DNA of 64,000 nt from NAT127 sp034717695 (GCA_034717695.1 JAYELS010000048.1:62001-126000), one strand, 5' to 3'; shown: positions 8,045 to 16,750, numbered from the stretch's first letter. Numbers and translations: made by a program. Notes: generated by a model from the letters alone, not told the origin.

Positions 8045-8716
8045 GTGAATTCCACCGATCTGAGTGGCATAGGCATGACATCGCAGCGCACCCGGGAGCG
8101 GCTGGTTCAGCGCCTCCAGGAGCAGGGGATCGGCAACCAGAAGGTGCTGGATGTGATGCGCATGATGCCCCGCCATATCTTCCTCGACGAGGCGCTGTCC
8201 CACCGCGCCTATGAGGACACCGCCCTGCCCATCGGCTACTCCCAGACCATTTCCCAGCCCTATATCGTCGCCCTCATGACCGAATTGGTGCTGTCCAGGG
8301 GCCCGCGCCAGAAGGTGCTGGAGATCGGCACCGGCTCGGGCTATCAGGCGGCGATCCTTGCCCAGCTGGTGCCCCAGGTGTACACCGTCGAGCGCATCAA
8401 GCCGCTGTTGATGAAGGCCCGGGAGCGTTTTCGCCGCCTCGGATTGCGCAACATCGTCACTTCCCACGGCGACGGCGCCGTCGGTTGGGCGCAGCACGCC
8501 CCCTACGACGGCATCATCAGCACCGCCGCCCCCGCCAAGGTGCCCGACGAATTGCTCGAACAGCTGGCCCCCGATGGGGTGCTGGTGATCCCCGTCGGCC
8601 CCGAGGGGGATCAGGAGCTGCGCCTGATCCAGCGGGTCGGCGAGTCCGCCAAGTTCGAGGAGGAAGCCATCACCCGGGTGCGCTTCGTGCCCCTCCTGGG
8701 TGGAGTGGCGCGGTGA
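8045..8716 (+). CDS. pcm: Protein-L-isoaspartate O-methyltransferase
   Basis: Repairs isoaspartyl residues in aged proteins by S-adenosylmethionine-dependent methylation. Motifs are MMPRHIFLDEALSHRAYED, the substrate-binding GYSQTISQPYIVALMTE, and the SAM-binding KVLEIGTGSGYQAAILAQL. At 223 residues it matches the family. The GTG start at 8045 follows a strong GGGGGAGA element. Its stop lies within GTGA and overlaps the start of the DUF368 gene by 4 nt. Placement before nlpD-rpoS is the classical stationary-phase neighbourhood. Confidence 0.96.
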   Translation: MNSTDLSGIGMTSQRTRERLVQRLQEQGIGNQKVLDVMRMMPRHIFLDEALSHRAYEDTALPIGYSQTISQPYIVALMTELVLSRGPRQKVLEIGTGSGYQAAILAQLVPQVYTVERIKPLLMKARERFRRLGLRNIVTSHGDGAVGWAQHAPYDGIISTAAPAKVPDELLEQLAPDGVLVIPVGPEGDQELRLIQRVGESAKFEEEAITRVRFVPLLGGVAR

Positions 8717-9687
8717 CGGAGGACAGCATCGCTCCCGCCCCCAGGCGCAACTACCCCCTGCTGTTCGCCAAGGGCATGGCCATGGGCGCCGCGGATGTGG
8801 TGCCCGGGGTGTCCGGCGGCACCATTGCCTTCATCAGCGGCATCTACGACGAGCTGGTGGATACCCTGCGGGGATTGACGCCGGGGACCTTGTCCTGGCT
8901 GTTTCGCGAGGGGTTGCCGTCCTTCTGGCGCCGTATCAATGGGGGCTTTCTGCTGGTGCTGCTGGCGGGCATTCTCACCAGTATCTTTTCCCTGGCGCGG
9001 GTGGTGATGCACAGCCTCGAACATTATCCGCTGCTGATCTGGTCGTTCTTTCTCGGGCTGATCCTCGCCTCCATCTTTCATGTGGGCAGGGGCCTTGGCC
9101 ACTGGCGCCCGCCCCAGTTGCTCGGTCTCGCCGCCGGTACCCTTGTCGCCCTGCTCGCCTCCTTCGCGCCGCCGGTGGCGGTGGGGGTGGGCCCACTCAC
9201 CGTGTTCGGCGCCGGGGCGCTCGCCATCTGCGCGATGATCCTGCCGGGGATTTCCGGCAGCTTCATCCTGGTGCTGATCGGCATGTACCCGGTGCTGATC
9301 CAGGCGGTGGCGAGCCTGGATTTTTCCGTGCTCGGGATTTTTGCCTGTGGCGCGGTGATCGGGCTGCTGGTGTTTTCCCACCTCTTGTCCTGGCTGCTGC
9401 ATCACCACCGGGCCACCACCCTGGCGGTGATGGTGGGTTTCATGGTGGGCTCCCTCGGGGCGCTGTGGCCCTGGCGCATCGATCTGCCCGCGGATGTGGT
9501 GGCCGCGAGCGACGGATTCACTCCGGTGCGCCAGCTGCTCACGCCGGGAGGGTATCAGGCCCTGGTGGGCGACCCGCGCATTGCCCTTTGCATCGCGGCC
9601 ACGGTGACCGGGGTGGTGCTGGTACTCGGTCTCGAGTATCTTGGCAACCGGTTCAAGCGCGCGGAAAATTGTAAGGGGCAGGGCTAG
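8713..9687 (+). CDS. DUF368 membrane protein (PopT-type undecaprenyl phosphate translocase)
   Basis: Polytopic inner-membrane protein of the DUF368 family, members of which have been assigned as translocases that recycle undecaprenyl phosphate to the cytoplasmic face. The 324-residue product has the N-terminal signature KGMAMGAADVVPGVSGGTIA, the repeated re-entrant-like motif MILPGISGSFILVLIGMY, and about nine hydrophobic segments. The GTG start at 8713 overlaps the pcm stop (GTGA). The stop TAG shares its last base with the nlpD GTG. Insertion between pcm and nlpD puts a cell-wall lipid-carrier gene directly before a cell-wall hydrolase activator. Confidence 0.9.
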   Translation: MTEDSIAPAPRRNYPLLFAKGMAMGAADVVPGVSGGTIAFISGIYDELVDTLRGLTPGTLSWLFREGLPSFWRRINGGFLLVLLAGILTSIFSLARVVMHSLEHYPLLIWSFFLGLILASIFHVGRGLGHWRPPQLLGLAAGTLVALLASFAPPVAVGVGPLTVFGAGALAICAMILPGISGSFILVLIGMYPVLIQAVASLDFSVLGIFACGAVIGLLVFSHLLSWLLHHHRATTLAVMVGFMVGSLGALWPWRIDLPADVVAASDGFTPVRQLLTPGGYQALVGDPRIALCIAATVTGVVLVLGLEYLGNRFKRAENCKGQG

Positions 9688-10613
9688 TGTTGGAGCGCGA
9701 CGGCAGCAACGGCGGATTGCAAACCCCCCAGGGGCGGATGACCGGTCGCACCTGGCTGGCACTCGCGGCCCTGTCCCTGCTCGGGGCCTGCATGGCGCCG
9801 CCCCCCGCGCCGGTGATCGAGCGGGACCAGCCCCCCGGCATCCGCATCAATTATCATCTGGTCTCCGCGGGGGATACCCTGCACACCATTGCCTGGCGTT
9901 ACGAGATCGACCACCAGCAACTGGCGACCCTCAACAACCTGCAACCCCCCTACCGGCTGGAGCCGGGCCAGCGTCTGCGCCTGGCGGATGTGCCGGCCTA
10001 TGTGCCGCCGCTGGAGGACAGCCTTGCCAGTGGTGCCCGCGCCGTGCCGGTCACGACAGGGGAAATCACCGCCGAAACCCTTGAGGTCGAACCCATCAGT
10101 GTCGAACCCGCCCCCGCCCCCGCCGCCGGGGCCCCCGCGCCGTCGGCGCCCGCCGACGCGCCCCCCGTTGCCGCCGCCACGGCTCCAGGTGCGATGGCCA
10201 CCGCGCCAGCGCCCGAAGCGCCTGCCCCCATGGCCGCGACCCCCGGCAGCTGGCAGTGGCCGGTGAACGGCACCGTGACCCGGGAGTACGACGCCAACAA
10301 GGTCTTCAAGGGCATCAATATCCACTCCAGCCCCGGCACCCCCGTGAAGGCGGCGGGCGCGGGCACCGTGGTCTATGCCGGCAGCGGGCTGCGGGGCTAC
10401 GGTCAGCTGATCATCCTCAAGCACGACGACACTTACCTCAGCGCCTACGCCCATAACAGCAAGATTCTGGTGAGCGAGAACGACAGCGTCAGCCAGGGGC
10501 AGACCATCGCCGAGGTGGGGGGCGATCCGGCGGATCCGTCCCGCCTGTACTTCGAGATTCGCGAGCACGGCAAGTCCGTGGATCCGGAGCCCCTGTTGCC
10601 CCCGGTGCGCTGA
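9687..10613 (+). CDS. nlpD: Murein hydrolase activator NlpD (LysM/M23 lipoprotein)
   Basis: Outer-membrane lipoprotein that activates the septal amidase during daughter-cell separation. From the GTG at 9687 (RBS AAGGGGCAGGG) there is a signal peptide with lipobox LGAC (Cys34) and a LysM domain at about 55-98 (YHLVSAGDTLHTIAWRYEI). An Ala/Pro-rich linker follows (about 130-200), then a degenerate M23 peptidase domain (205-305; GSWQWPVNGTVTREYD, GINIHSSPGTPVKAAGAGTV). The zinc-ligand histidines of active M23 enzymes are largely missing (GINIHSS rather than HxGxD), as in activator-type LytM proteins. It is followed by rpoS; in many relatives the main rpoS promoter lies inside nlpD. Confidence 0.94.
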   Translation: MLERDGSNGGLQTPQGRMTGRTWLALAALSLLGACMAPPPAPVIERDQPPGIRINYHLVSAGDTLHTIAWRYEIDHQQLATLNNLQPPYRLEPGQRLRLADVPAYVPPLEDSLASGARAVPVTTGEITAETLEVEPISVEPAPAPAAGAPAPSAPADAPPVAAATAPGAMATAPAPEAPAPMAATPGSWQWPVNGTVTREYDANKVFKGINIHSSPGTPVKAAGAGTVVYAGSGLRGYGQLIILKHDDTYLSAYAHNSKILVSENDSVSQGQTIAEVGGDPADPSRLYFEIREHGKSVDPEPLLPPVR

Positions 10614-10679
10614 GATCGCGCCAGACGGCTGAAATACAGCCCGCGGGACATATTCCCGGGGTTTCTCCAGGATTGGCTA

Positions 10680-10707
10680 TTGTGAAGCCCGTCGCCCTGG
10701 GTACAAT
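10680..10707 (+). promoter_or_regulatory. Candidate sigma-70-type promoter upstream of rpoS
   Basis: TTGTGA (10680-10685) and TACAAT (10702-10707) are separated by 16 bp, 63 nt before the rpoS ATG in the nlpD-rpoS intergenic region. This is a reasonable match, read by eye. Confidence 0.45.
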
Positions 10708-10769
10708 CAACCGACACTGGCCGGATCGCTGGCGGATCAGCCTATAAAAACAGTAGTGGGGCAGTTGAT

Positions 10770-11726
10770 ATGAGCGATGAGGAAAGCCTTTTCGAGGAGC
10801 CGGACGAAGCGTTCGAGGACGGTGAGGAGGACAGCGAGGAGGCCGCCGAGGAAGAGCTGATCGCCAGCCACTTCCCCAATGAAGAGGTGATGGACGCCGC
10901 CAATCTCTACCTCAGGGAGATCGGCTTCGCAGCCCTGCTCACCGCCGCCGAAGAGGTGCACTACGCGCGCCTCGTGCAGAAGGGCGACCAGGACGCCCGC
11001 CGCCACATGATCGAAGCCAACCTCCGCCTGGTGGTGAAGATCGCCCGTCGCTACGTCAATCGCGGCCTCGCGCTGCTGGACCTGATCGAGGAGGGCAACC
11101 TCGGCCTTATCCGCGCGGTGGAAAAATTCGACCCCGAACTCGGTTACCGCTTCTCCACCTACGCCACCTGGTGGATACGGCAGACCATGGAGCGGGCGCT
11201 GATGAACCAGACCCGCACCATTCGCCTGCCGATCCATGTGGTCAAGCAGCTCAACACCTATCTCCGCGCCGCCCGCCAGCTGGCCCAGGAACTCGACCAC
11301 GATCCCAGCGCCGAGGAGATCGCCCGCCTCCTGGAGCGGCCGGTCACCGAGGTCTCGCGCATCCTCGAACTCAACGAGCGGGTCACCTCCGTGGATGTGC
11401 CCATGGGCCGCTCCGGGGACAAGACCGTGGTGGAGACCATCGCCGATACCTCCCTGTCCGATCCCGAGGAGTTGCTGGAGGAGGACGACATGGCCCTCGC
11501 CCTGGAGAATCTCCTCGGCCAGCTCACCGACAAGCAGCAGGAGGTGCTGGCCCGCCGGTTTGGCCTGCGCAACCACGACCCCCAGACCCTCGAACAGGTG
11601 GGCCGCGAAGTGGGCCTTACCCGCGAGCGGGTGCGCCAGATCCAGGTGGAGGCGCTGCGCCGTCTGCGCGCCCTGATGCTGCGGGACGGGCTCGATCCGG
11701 GGGTGGTGTTCGGCGACCGTTTTTGA
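10770..11726 (+). CDS. rpoS: RNA polymerase sigma factor RpoS
   Basis: Stationary-phase/general-stress sigma factor. The 318-residue protein starts with a strongly acidic region (residues 2-30), then region 1.2 (DAANLYLREIGFAALLTAAEE) and region 2 (MIEANLRLVVKIARRYVNRG, DLIEEGNLGLIRAVEKFD, FSTYATWWIRQTMERALMNQ). Region 3 contains TIRLPIHVVKQLNTYLRAARQL, and region 4 has the helix-turn-helix GREVGLTRERVRQIQVEALRRLR. RpoS rather than RpoD is indicated by size, lack of the region 1.1/non-conserved insert and the nlpD neighbour. Confidence 0.97.
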   Translation: MSDEESLFEEPDEAFEDGEEDSEEAAEEELIASHFPNEEVMDAANLYLREIGFAALLTAAEEVHYARLVQKGDQDARRHMIEANLRLVVKIARRYVNRGLALLDLIEEGNLGLIRAVEKFDPELGYRFSTYATWWIRQTMERALMNQTRTIRLPIHVVKQLNTYLRAARQLAQELDHDPSAEEIARLLERPVTEVSRILELNERVTSVDVPMGRSGDKTVVETIADTSLSDPEELLEEDDMALALENLLGQLTDKQQEVLARRFGLRNHDPQTLEQVGREVGLTRERVRQIQVEALRRLRALMLRDGLDPGVVFGDRF

Positions 11727-11816
11727 GTGACCGCTCCACCGGATTCCCGTGCTGTGTGACAATTGGCGCTGTTGGCCGCGAGGCCGTTGCCGTTTCACCT
11801 GTCACAGGGTTTCACC

Positions 11817-12854
11817 ATGTCCATTTCCGTCATTCCCCCCTACAGCCAGCCGAGCCGCAATCGCCAGGTATTGCTGGTGGAGCGCCCCAGGGGCATCCCG
11901 GCGCCGCACCATTTTGCCCTCGATGAGGGCCCGGTCCCGTCCCCTGGCGAGGGCCAGTTGCTGGTCCGCAATATCTACCTGTCCGTCGATCCGGCCCAGC
12001 GGGGCTGGGCGGCGGATGTGGCGAATTACGCCGAGCCGGTGGCCATCGGCGCAGTGATGCGCGCCCTGGCGGTGGGGGTGATCGTCGAGTCCCGCCACCC
12101 CGGGTACAGGCCCGGTGAGTTCATCTACGGCTGGCTCGGCTGGCAGGACTATGGGGTGATAGCACCCGCCCAGATCCTCTGCCATGTGAAAAATCCCGCT
12201 GTGCCCCTATCGGCCTATGCCGGCGTGCTCGGCATGAATGGCGCCACCGCCTACCTGGGTCTCACCAAACTGGGTCGGCCCAGGGCCGGGGATACCGTGC
12301 TGGTGTCCACCGCCGGTGGCGCGGTGGGCAGCGTGGTGGGGCAGATCGCCCGCAACCTCGGTTGCCGCACCCTGGGTTTGACCGGCACCGATGCCAAGGT
12401 GGCGCTGTGCCAGCAGCGCTTTGGCTACGACCTTGCCATCAACTACAAATCCGCCCCGGTGGCGGAACTGCTGGCCACCCATCTGGCGGACGGCGCCGAC
12501 GTGTTTTTCGACAATGTGGGGGGCCGGGTACTGGATGCGGGGCTTCGGGCAATGCGCGTCGGCGGTCGCGTCGTGCAGTGTGGCACGGCCTCGGTGGCAT
12601 CCTGGAACCCCCCGCCGGAGGGGCCCCGCAACGAGCGGGAAGTGTTGACCCGGCGCCTGGTGTGGAGCGGCTTCGTGATCTTCGATCACCTCGCCGACTT
12701 TGCCGGCGCGGTGGCGGAGCTGGAAGCCATGGTGGTGGCGGGCACCTTGCACTACGAGGAAGACATCGACCCCGGCATCGACTCGGCGCCGGGGGCCATA
12801 GAGGCATTGTACGCCGGGGAAAACGTCGGCAAGAAGCTGATCTATGTCGGTTGA
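11817..12854 (+). CDS. NADP-dependent MDR oxidoreductase (CurA / leukotriene B4 12-hydroxydehydrogenase-like)
   Basis: Medium-chain dehydrogenase/reductase of the zinc-independent alkenal/one reductase type, which reduces activated double bonds of enones with NADPH. The 345-residue product has the N-terminal substrate domain (FALDEGPVPSPGEGQLLVRNIYLSVDP), the segment GMNGATAYLGLTKLGRPRAGDT, and the nucleotide-binding loop STAGGAVGSVVGQIARNLG. FFDNVGGRVLDAGLRAM follows. The ATG at 11817 matches the usual N-terminus; an in-frame ATG at 11763 would add 18 residues that look non-coding. It stands alone after rpoS and converges on the dehydrogenase gene at 12910. Confidence 0.85.
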   Translation: MSISVIPPYSQPSRNRQVLLVERPRGIPAPHHFALDEGPVPSPGEGQLLVRNIYLSVDPAQRGWAADVANYAEPVAIGAVMRALAVGVIVESRHPGYRPGEFIYGWLGWQDYGVIAPAQILCHVKNPAVPLSAYAGVLGMNGATAYLGLTKLGRPRAGDTVLVSTAGGAVGSVVGQIARNLGCRTLGLTGTDAKVALCQQRFGYDLAINYKSAPVAELLATHLADGADVFFDNVGGRVLDAGLRAMRVGGRVVQCGTASVASWNPPPEGPRNEREVLTRRLVWSGFVIFDHLADFAGAVAELEAMVVAGTLHYEEDIDPGIDSAPGAIEALYAGENVGKKLIYVG

Positions 12855-12909
12855 TGCCGCCGGCCACGGGGCGGCGCGCCAAGCCCTTGGGGCCTGGGGC
12901 GCCCCCGGA

Positions 12910-13761
12910 TCAATCCGTCTGACGGTAGGTTTCAGGCCCCATGACCCGGGCCACGTCGCAGGTAGGGGTGGCTATGCCCAGCTGCTCCGCCAGCTCCCGG
13001 GCGGCGTCCATGTCCTTCTGGTGGTAGGTGAGGGTGTGCTTGCCGATATCCTTTGGATCCGTGCCCGGCGCGATGCGGGTCGGGTCCATCCAGAAGGTGA
13101 CGCTGGCGCCGTGCTTGTGGGAGGCGTTTTCCACCAGCTCGATGAACTTGCCGATGTCGACCCCCGCCTGACTTGCCAGCCGCGCTCCCTCGAATCCCGC
13201 CCGCCACACGGTGAAGTGGATCATGTTGCGGGCGATCTTGGTGGCCATGCCGGCGCCGGTGCCGCCCATGTGGTGCACCTCGGCGTTGAACTCCTTCAGG
13301 ACCGGCATGATCCGCGCCACCACCGCGTCATCGCCGCCGATCATGCTGATCATCTCCCCCTGGGCGGACAGCCCGCCGGCGGTTACCCCGCAATCCAGCA
13401 GCGGCACCCCGTGGCCCTCGGTCAGTGTCACCAGGTCCCGCAGCTCATCCATGGTGATGGTGCTCAGCATCACCAGGGTGAGGCCGGGGTGGGCGGCCGC
13501 GAGTACGCCGTTGGGGCCCTCCAATACCTCCCGCGCCTGCTTGCCGTTGAGCACGGCGATCATCAACACATCGCTGGCCCGGGCCACGGCGGCGGGGGAG
13601 TCCACCACGGGGGGGACGCCTTCGAGCTTGTCGGCCGCGTCAGGGCGCACGTCGTAGACGGTGAGGGGGCGGTTGTGGCGGGCGAGGCAGACGGCGACGC
13701 CGCCGCCGATCTGGCCGAGGCCGATCACGCCAGCGCGCAGGGTATTGTCGGATGTGGTCAT
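12910..13761 (-). CDS. NAD(P)-dependent dehydrogenase, 3-hydroxyisobutyrate dehydrogenase family
   Basis: Member of the 3-hydroxyisobutyrate/6-phosphogluconate-type beta-hydroxyacid dehydrogenases. It shows the Rossmann loop GVIGLGQIGGGVA (residues 11-23), the substrate-site motif DCGVTAGGLSAQGE (family DAPVSGG), and the catalytic G-x-G-x3-K-x3-N region with Lys175 and Asn179. At 283 residues it is family length. The substrate is not evident, and the altered DCGVTAGG motif argues against a canonical hydroxyisobutyrate dehydrogenase. It is transcribed divergently from the epoxide-hydrolase-like gene at 13984 across a 222-bp gap holding a candidate operator. Confidence 0.8.
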   Translation of the reverse strand: MTTSDNTLRAGVIGLGQIGGGVAVCLARHNRPLTVYDVRPDAADKLEGVPPVVDSPAAVARASDVLMIAVLNGKQAREVLEGPNGVLAAAHPGLTLVMLSTITMDELRDLVTLTEGHGVPLLDCGVTAGGLSAQGEMISMIGGDDAVVARIMPVLKEFNAEVHHMGGTGAGMATKIARNMIHFTVWRAGFEGARLASQAGVDIGKFIELVENASHKHGASVTFWMDPTRIAPGTDPKDIGKHTLTYHQKDMDAARELAEQLGIATPTCDVARVMGPETYRQTD

Positions 13762-13831
13762 CGGGATTCGTGCTCCTTCCAGTTGTCAATTTGCAGGGAT
13801 GGCGAGTGCCGTCGCGACACGGGGCCACTGA

Positions 13832-13849
13832 TTAAAACGACTGTCTTAA
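13832..13849. promoter_or_regulatory. Imperfect palindrome, candidate operator between divergent genes
   Basis: An 18-bp element of the form TTAArAC-N4-GTyTTAA lies in the 222-bp region between the divergent HIBADH-family and limonene-epoxide-hydrolase-like genes; 12 of 18 positions agree with their reverse complement. It is AT-rich in a GC-rich background, so a dimeric repressor site of TetR/GntR type is plausible, but no regulator gene is adjacent. Confidence 0.35.
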
Positions 13850-13983
13850 CGCCGGGACTGTAGCAGACTTGCCGGAGATTTGCCCGGTTGGCCGCGGGGA
13901 GTGGCTTTGGCGTATCCTTGGGGTCGCACGCCGCCCGCCGGCGCCTCACACCCAGGACCCACAGCACAAAGGGGTAGACCCAT

Positions 13984-14376
13984 ATGACCAGTCTCGCCAC
14001 CGTCAGGGCGTTCGTTGCCGCCATGGAGGCCAACGACAAGGATCGCATTCTGGCCTTTTTCGACGACAAATCCGTATTTACCAATATGCCGGTGGGCTCC
14101 GTGACCGGGCGCGAGGAGATCTGGAAAATCCTCGCCTCCATCCACGATCATGCCCTGTCGGTGCGCTACATTCTCCACAATATCGTCGCCGACGAGGACC
14201 GGGGCGTGGTGCTCACCGAGCGCACCGACTGTTATGAGCTGCCCGACCGGATGATCAAGTTCCCCGCCATGGGGGTGTTCGAGATCGACAACGGCATCAT
14301 CCGCGAATGGCGCGATTATTTCGATCTCCAGCAGTGCATGGGGCAGATGCCCCAGGGCACCGAGTGGCCGACCTAG
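13984..14376 (+). CDS. Limonene-1,2-epoxide hydrolase-like / NTF2-fold protein
   Basis: A 130-residue single-domain alpha+beta-barrel protein. The family triad Arg-x-Asp ... Asp of limonene-1,2-epoxide hydrolases appears to be conserved: Arg80 and Asp82 in TERTDCYEL and Asp114 in EWRDYFD, with about the right spacing. An epoxide hydrolase activity is therefore plausible; the substrate is unknown. A SnoaL-like non-hydrolytic role is the alternative. The gene ends 4 bp inside the end of the convergent SMP-30-like gene. Confidence 0.7.
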   Translation: MTSLATVRAFVAAMEANDKDRILAFFDDKSVFTNMPVGSVTGREEIWKILASIHDHALSVRYILHNIVADEDRGVVLTERTDCYELPDRMIKFPAMGVFEIDNGIIREWRDYFDLQQCMGQMPQGTEWPT

Positions 14377-15434
14377 TCCACGCAGTTCCCGGGGGCGTCG
14401 CCGCGCTCGGCAATCCGCACCGCGTTGCCGCGAAAGGTGCCGAGCCAGACTCGGTCGCCCAGTGGCAGGGCCACGGTGGCGCCGCTGAAGCCCCCGCTCG
14501 CTGGCAGCGGCTCTGTGCAGTCGATGGCGAGGGTGGTGCTGTTCACCCGCGCCAGGGCCGAGTCCAGTCCGCAGTCGGCGCGCTCCGACAAATAACAGCT
14601 CATCACCGCCTCGGTGGAGGCTGACTGGCCGGCGAGCCACAACCCTCCGTCGGCGTCCAGGCGCAGGTTGTCCACGCCAAAATCCACCGCCACCCGGCGT
14701 TGGATGGCGCCATCCTCCGTGGCGATCTCCGCCACCTGGCGGCCGAGCCACTCGGCGGCGTAGAGAAAACGGTTGTCCCGGGATATCACCAGGCCGTTGG
14801 AGAGGGCGAGGCCCTCGGTGAACACCCGCCAGCCCCCGTCCGGGCGCCAGGCCAGCACGCCGCTCCCGGGAATGGGGGCCGGCGTTTTCTCGGGGTCGGG
14901 CTCCGGGCCTTTGGCGAACGGCGCGCCGGCGGCGGTGACATAGACGGTGCCGTCATCCGCCACCGTGACGCTGTTGGCCTGGGCGCCCTCCGGCAGGGGA
15001 ATGCAATCCCGCCAGTGAACGCGGGGAAAGTCGCCCCCTTCCCCGGGCACGACGGCAAAAATCTCGACGGATTCCCGCCCACCGTGGTTCACCACATACA
15101 GGGTTTGCTCGCCCTCTCCACCCTGGAGGCTGATGCCGTGGGGCGCGAAGGTGGTCGCCGTGGGCGCACCCCCCGGGCATTGGGTTGTCGCCGGCGCCGC
15201 GGCGGTGTCGTTGGGGTACAGCGCCCCCACCCGCTCGCCGCCGCTGGCGATGGCGTAAAGGGCGCCGCCCCTGCCGGCGGCCCTCATGGCGCTGCCGATC
15301 ACCCAGCGGTTGTCCCCTGTGGCATGCAGGTCTTCCAGGTTGGGCAAATCGGCAATCAGGGTTTCGGCGCAAAGGACGGAGATCTGGGCGGCCGCGAGCA
15401 GGGCCGCGGCGGCGATCGACAATTTCGAGGGCAT
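14373..15434 (-). CDS. Exported SMP-30/gluconolactonase-like beta-propeller protein
   Basis: A 353-residue protein with an N-terminal signal peptide (MPSKLSIAAAALLAAAQISVLCA) and repeated beta-propeller blades. Blade motifs include FAPHGISLQ, QANSVTVADDGTVYVTAAG, LALSNGLVISRDNRFLYAAEW and VDNLRLDADGGLWLAGQ, typical of SMP-30/lactonase/paraoxonase-like calcium-dependent lactonases. The N and D of SNGLVIS and VDNLRLD are metal-ligand candidates. Probably periplasmic. The end overlaps that of the epoxide-hydrolase-like gene by 4 bp. Its substrate is not predictable; a lactone is a family-based guess. Confidence 0.75.
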   Translation of the reverse strand: MPSKLSIAAAALLAAAQISVLCAETLIADLPNLEDLHATGDNRWVIGSAMRAAGRGGALYAIASGGERVGALYPNDTAAAPATTQCPGGAPTATTFAPHGISLQGGEGEQTLYVVNHGGRESVEIFAVVPGEGGDFPRVHWRDCIPLPEGAQANSVTVADDGTVYVTAAGAPFAKGPEPDPEKTPAPIPGSGVLAWRPDGGWRVFTEGLALSNGLVISRDNRFLYAAEWLGRQVAEIATEDGAIQRRVAVDFGVDNLRLDADGGLWLAGQSASTEAVMSCYLSERADCGLDSALARVNSTTLAIDCTEPLPASGGFSGATVALPLGDRVWLGTFRGNAVRIAERGDAPGNCVD

Positions 15435-15460
15435 GGGGGCTCCTTGATCGTTGTTATGGT

Positions 15461-16171
15461 TCAGTCGGTGCTGACGGATTGGTCCCGGAGCAGTCGCAAG
15501 GCCTTGGAGTTGAACTCCCGGCCGTAAAGCACGGCAATCACCCAGAGGGTGGCGAGCAGCAACAGCCAGCCGTTCACCAGCCAGCCGAGCAGGGCGAGGG
15601 CAAAGTAGTAGGCGCGCAGGCCATGGTTGAAATCGTGGTTGGCGAGGTCCGACATCTTCGCCGCCTGAAGGGCGACGCTCTCCAGGGTCGCATTGTCGAG
15701 CCGCGCCAGGTCGCTGGCCTGGGGCGCGCTGCCGATCAGAATGGAGCTGAAGATATGCTCCCTGACACTCCAGGTGAACTTGAAAAACGCATAGACGAAA
15801 ATCAGCGTCATCACCAGCAGTTTAAGCTGGATGGTCTCGACGCTGGTGGTGGACGAGAGGTGCAGGCCGGCGAGCACCCGAAGCAGATTCTCCGAGGCGA
15901 AAATGGCGGTGATCAGGCCCGCGAGGATGAGGATGGTGGTGGAGGCAAAGAAGGTGACCACCCGCTCGAGGTTGCCGATGATGGTGGCGTCGCTGATGCG
16001 ATTGTCGCGGCGCAGCATTTCCCGCATCCACTGTTCCCGGTGGCGGCGCATGAGGCTCGACAGGGTGTAGGAGCGCTTGGCGCGGTACTTGGTGTAGAAC
16101 GTGTAGGCGATCCACGCGGCCAGAAACAGCACGAATGCCAGGGCGTCGGCGATGGAGAGGGGGAAATACAC
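15461..16171 (-). CDS. DUF599 family inner-membrane protein
   Basis: A 236-residue protein matching the DUF599 layout: an N-terminal membrane helix (about 6-24), a basic cytoplasmic stretch with LSSLMRRHREQWMREMLRRDNRI, then three more membrane segments (TFFASTTILILAGLITAIF, KLLVMTLIFVYAFFKFTWS, LALLGWLVNGWLLLLATLWV). The conserved FNHGLRAYYFALALLGW block precedes the last helix. Function is unknown for the family. It lies 26 nt upstream of the SMP-30-like gene on the same strand and could share its transcript. Confidence 0.8.
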   Translation of the reverse strand: MYFPLSIADALAFVLFLAAWIAYTFYTKYRAKRSYTLSSLMRRHREQWMREMLRRDNRISDATIIGNLERVVTFFASTTILILAGLITAIFASENLLRVLAGLHLSSTTSVETIQLKLLVMTLIFVYAFFKFTWSVREHIFSSILIGSAPQASDLARLDNATLESVALQAAKMSDLANHDFNHGLRAYYFALALLGWLVNGWLLLLATLWVIAVLYGREFNSKALRLLRDQSVSTD

Positions 16172-16238
16172 TGGCGGCCTCCCGGGTTGGATTGGCCGCA
16201 GTGTATACCGAAAGCCGGGCCCCGGTAATCCCGGCGAC

Positions 16239-16685
16239 TCAGCCGAACAGGCGGCCGAAAAAGCCTTTGCGCGGGACTTTCGAGGGCATCGTCATGGCGA
16301 TCTTGACGGTTTCGACGTAGTCGGCGTCGTCCCGTTTGATGTGGTTCACCAGCCAGGTTCTCAGCAGGGTGATCAACGGGCGGGCAACCTCCTCACCCAG
16401 TTCGAAACGCTGCTGAAAATCGCCGATCTTGCGTTTGAAGAGGTCGTGGACCTTTTTGTGGGCGTGGAAGAACGGGTAGCCGGATTGCTCCTGGAGATCT
16501 TCCTCGAAGGCGAAATGGGAGAGGGTGTACTCCACCAGCTCTTCCAGCACTATGCCCACCTCCTCGCGGCTGTGGTGTTCGATGGCATCGTGCAACTCGT
16601 TGATGTACTCGACGATGCGGCGGTGCTGGTTGTCGATCACTTCGATCCCGGTTTCCAGATCGCTCGACCATTTCAGATAGCTCAT
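16239..16685 (-). CDS. Bacteriohemerythrin
   Basis: Small di-iron oxygen-binding protein of four-helix-bundle fold, used for oxygen storage, delivery or sensing. All ligand motifs are visible: IDNQHRRIVEYIN, YTLSHFAFEEDL (His plus Glu), FFHAHKKVHDLF (two His), and the C-terminal WLVNHIKRDDADY (His and Asp). The start at 16685 gives MSYLKWSSDLETGIE, the canonical N-terminus, with GGGAG upstream; an upstream in-frame start would add 13 residues. At 148 residues it carries a short basic extension ending KGFFGRLFG. Monocistronic by appearance. Confidence 0.92.
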   Translation of the reverse strand: MSYLKWSSDLETGIEVIDNQHRRIVEYINELHDAIEHHSREEVGIVLEELVEYTLSHFAFEEDLQEQSGYPFFHAHKKVHDLFKRKIGDFQQRFELGEEVARPLITLLRTWLVNHIKRDDADYVETVKIAMTMPSKVPRKGFFGRLFG

Positions 16686-16750
16686 TGTGTCACTCCCTCG
16701 GCTGGCATGGCTTGTCGCGGGCATGATGCCAGTGGGGGTATCGGGCGGAA

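Noticed and set aside
12855..12909. GC-rich palindromic sequence between convergent genes as terminator
   Set aside because: GGGGCGCCCCC-type symmetry is present but there is no T tract on either strand.
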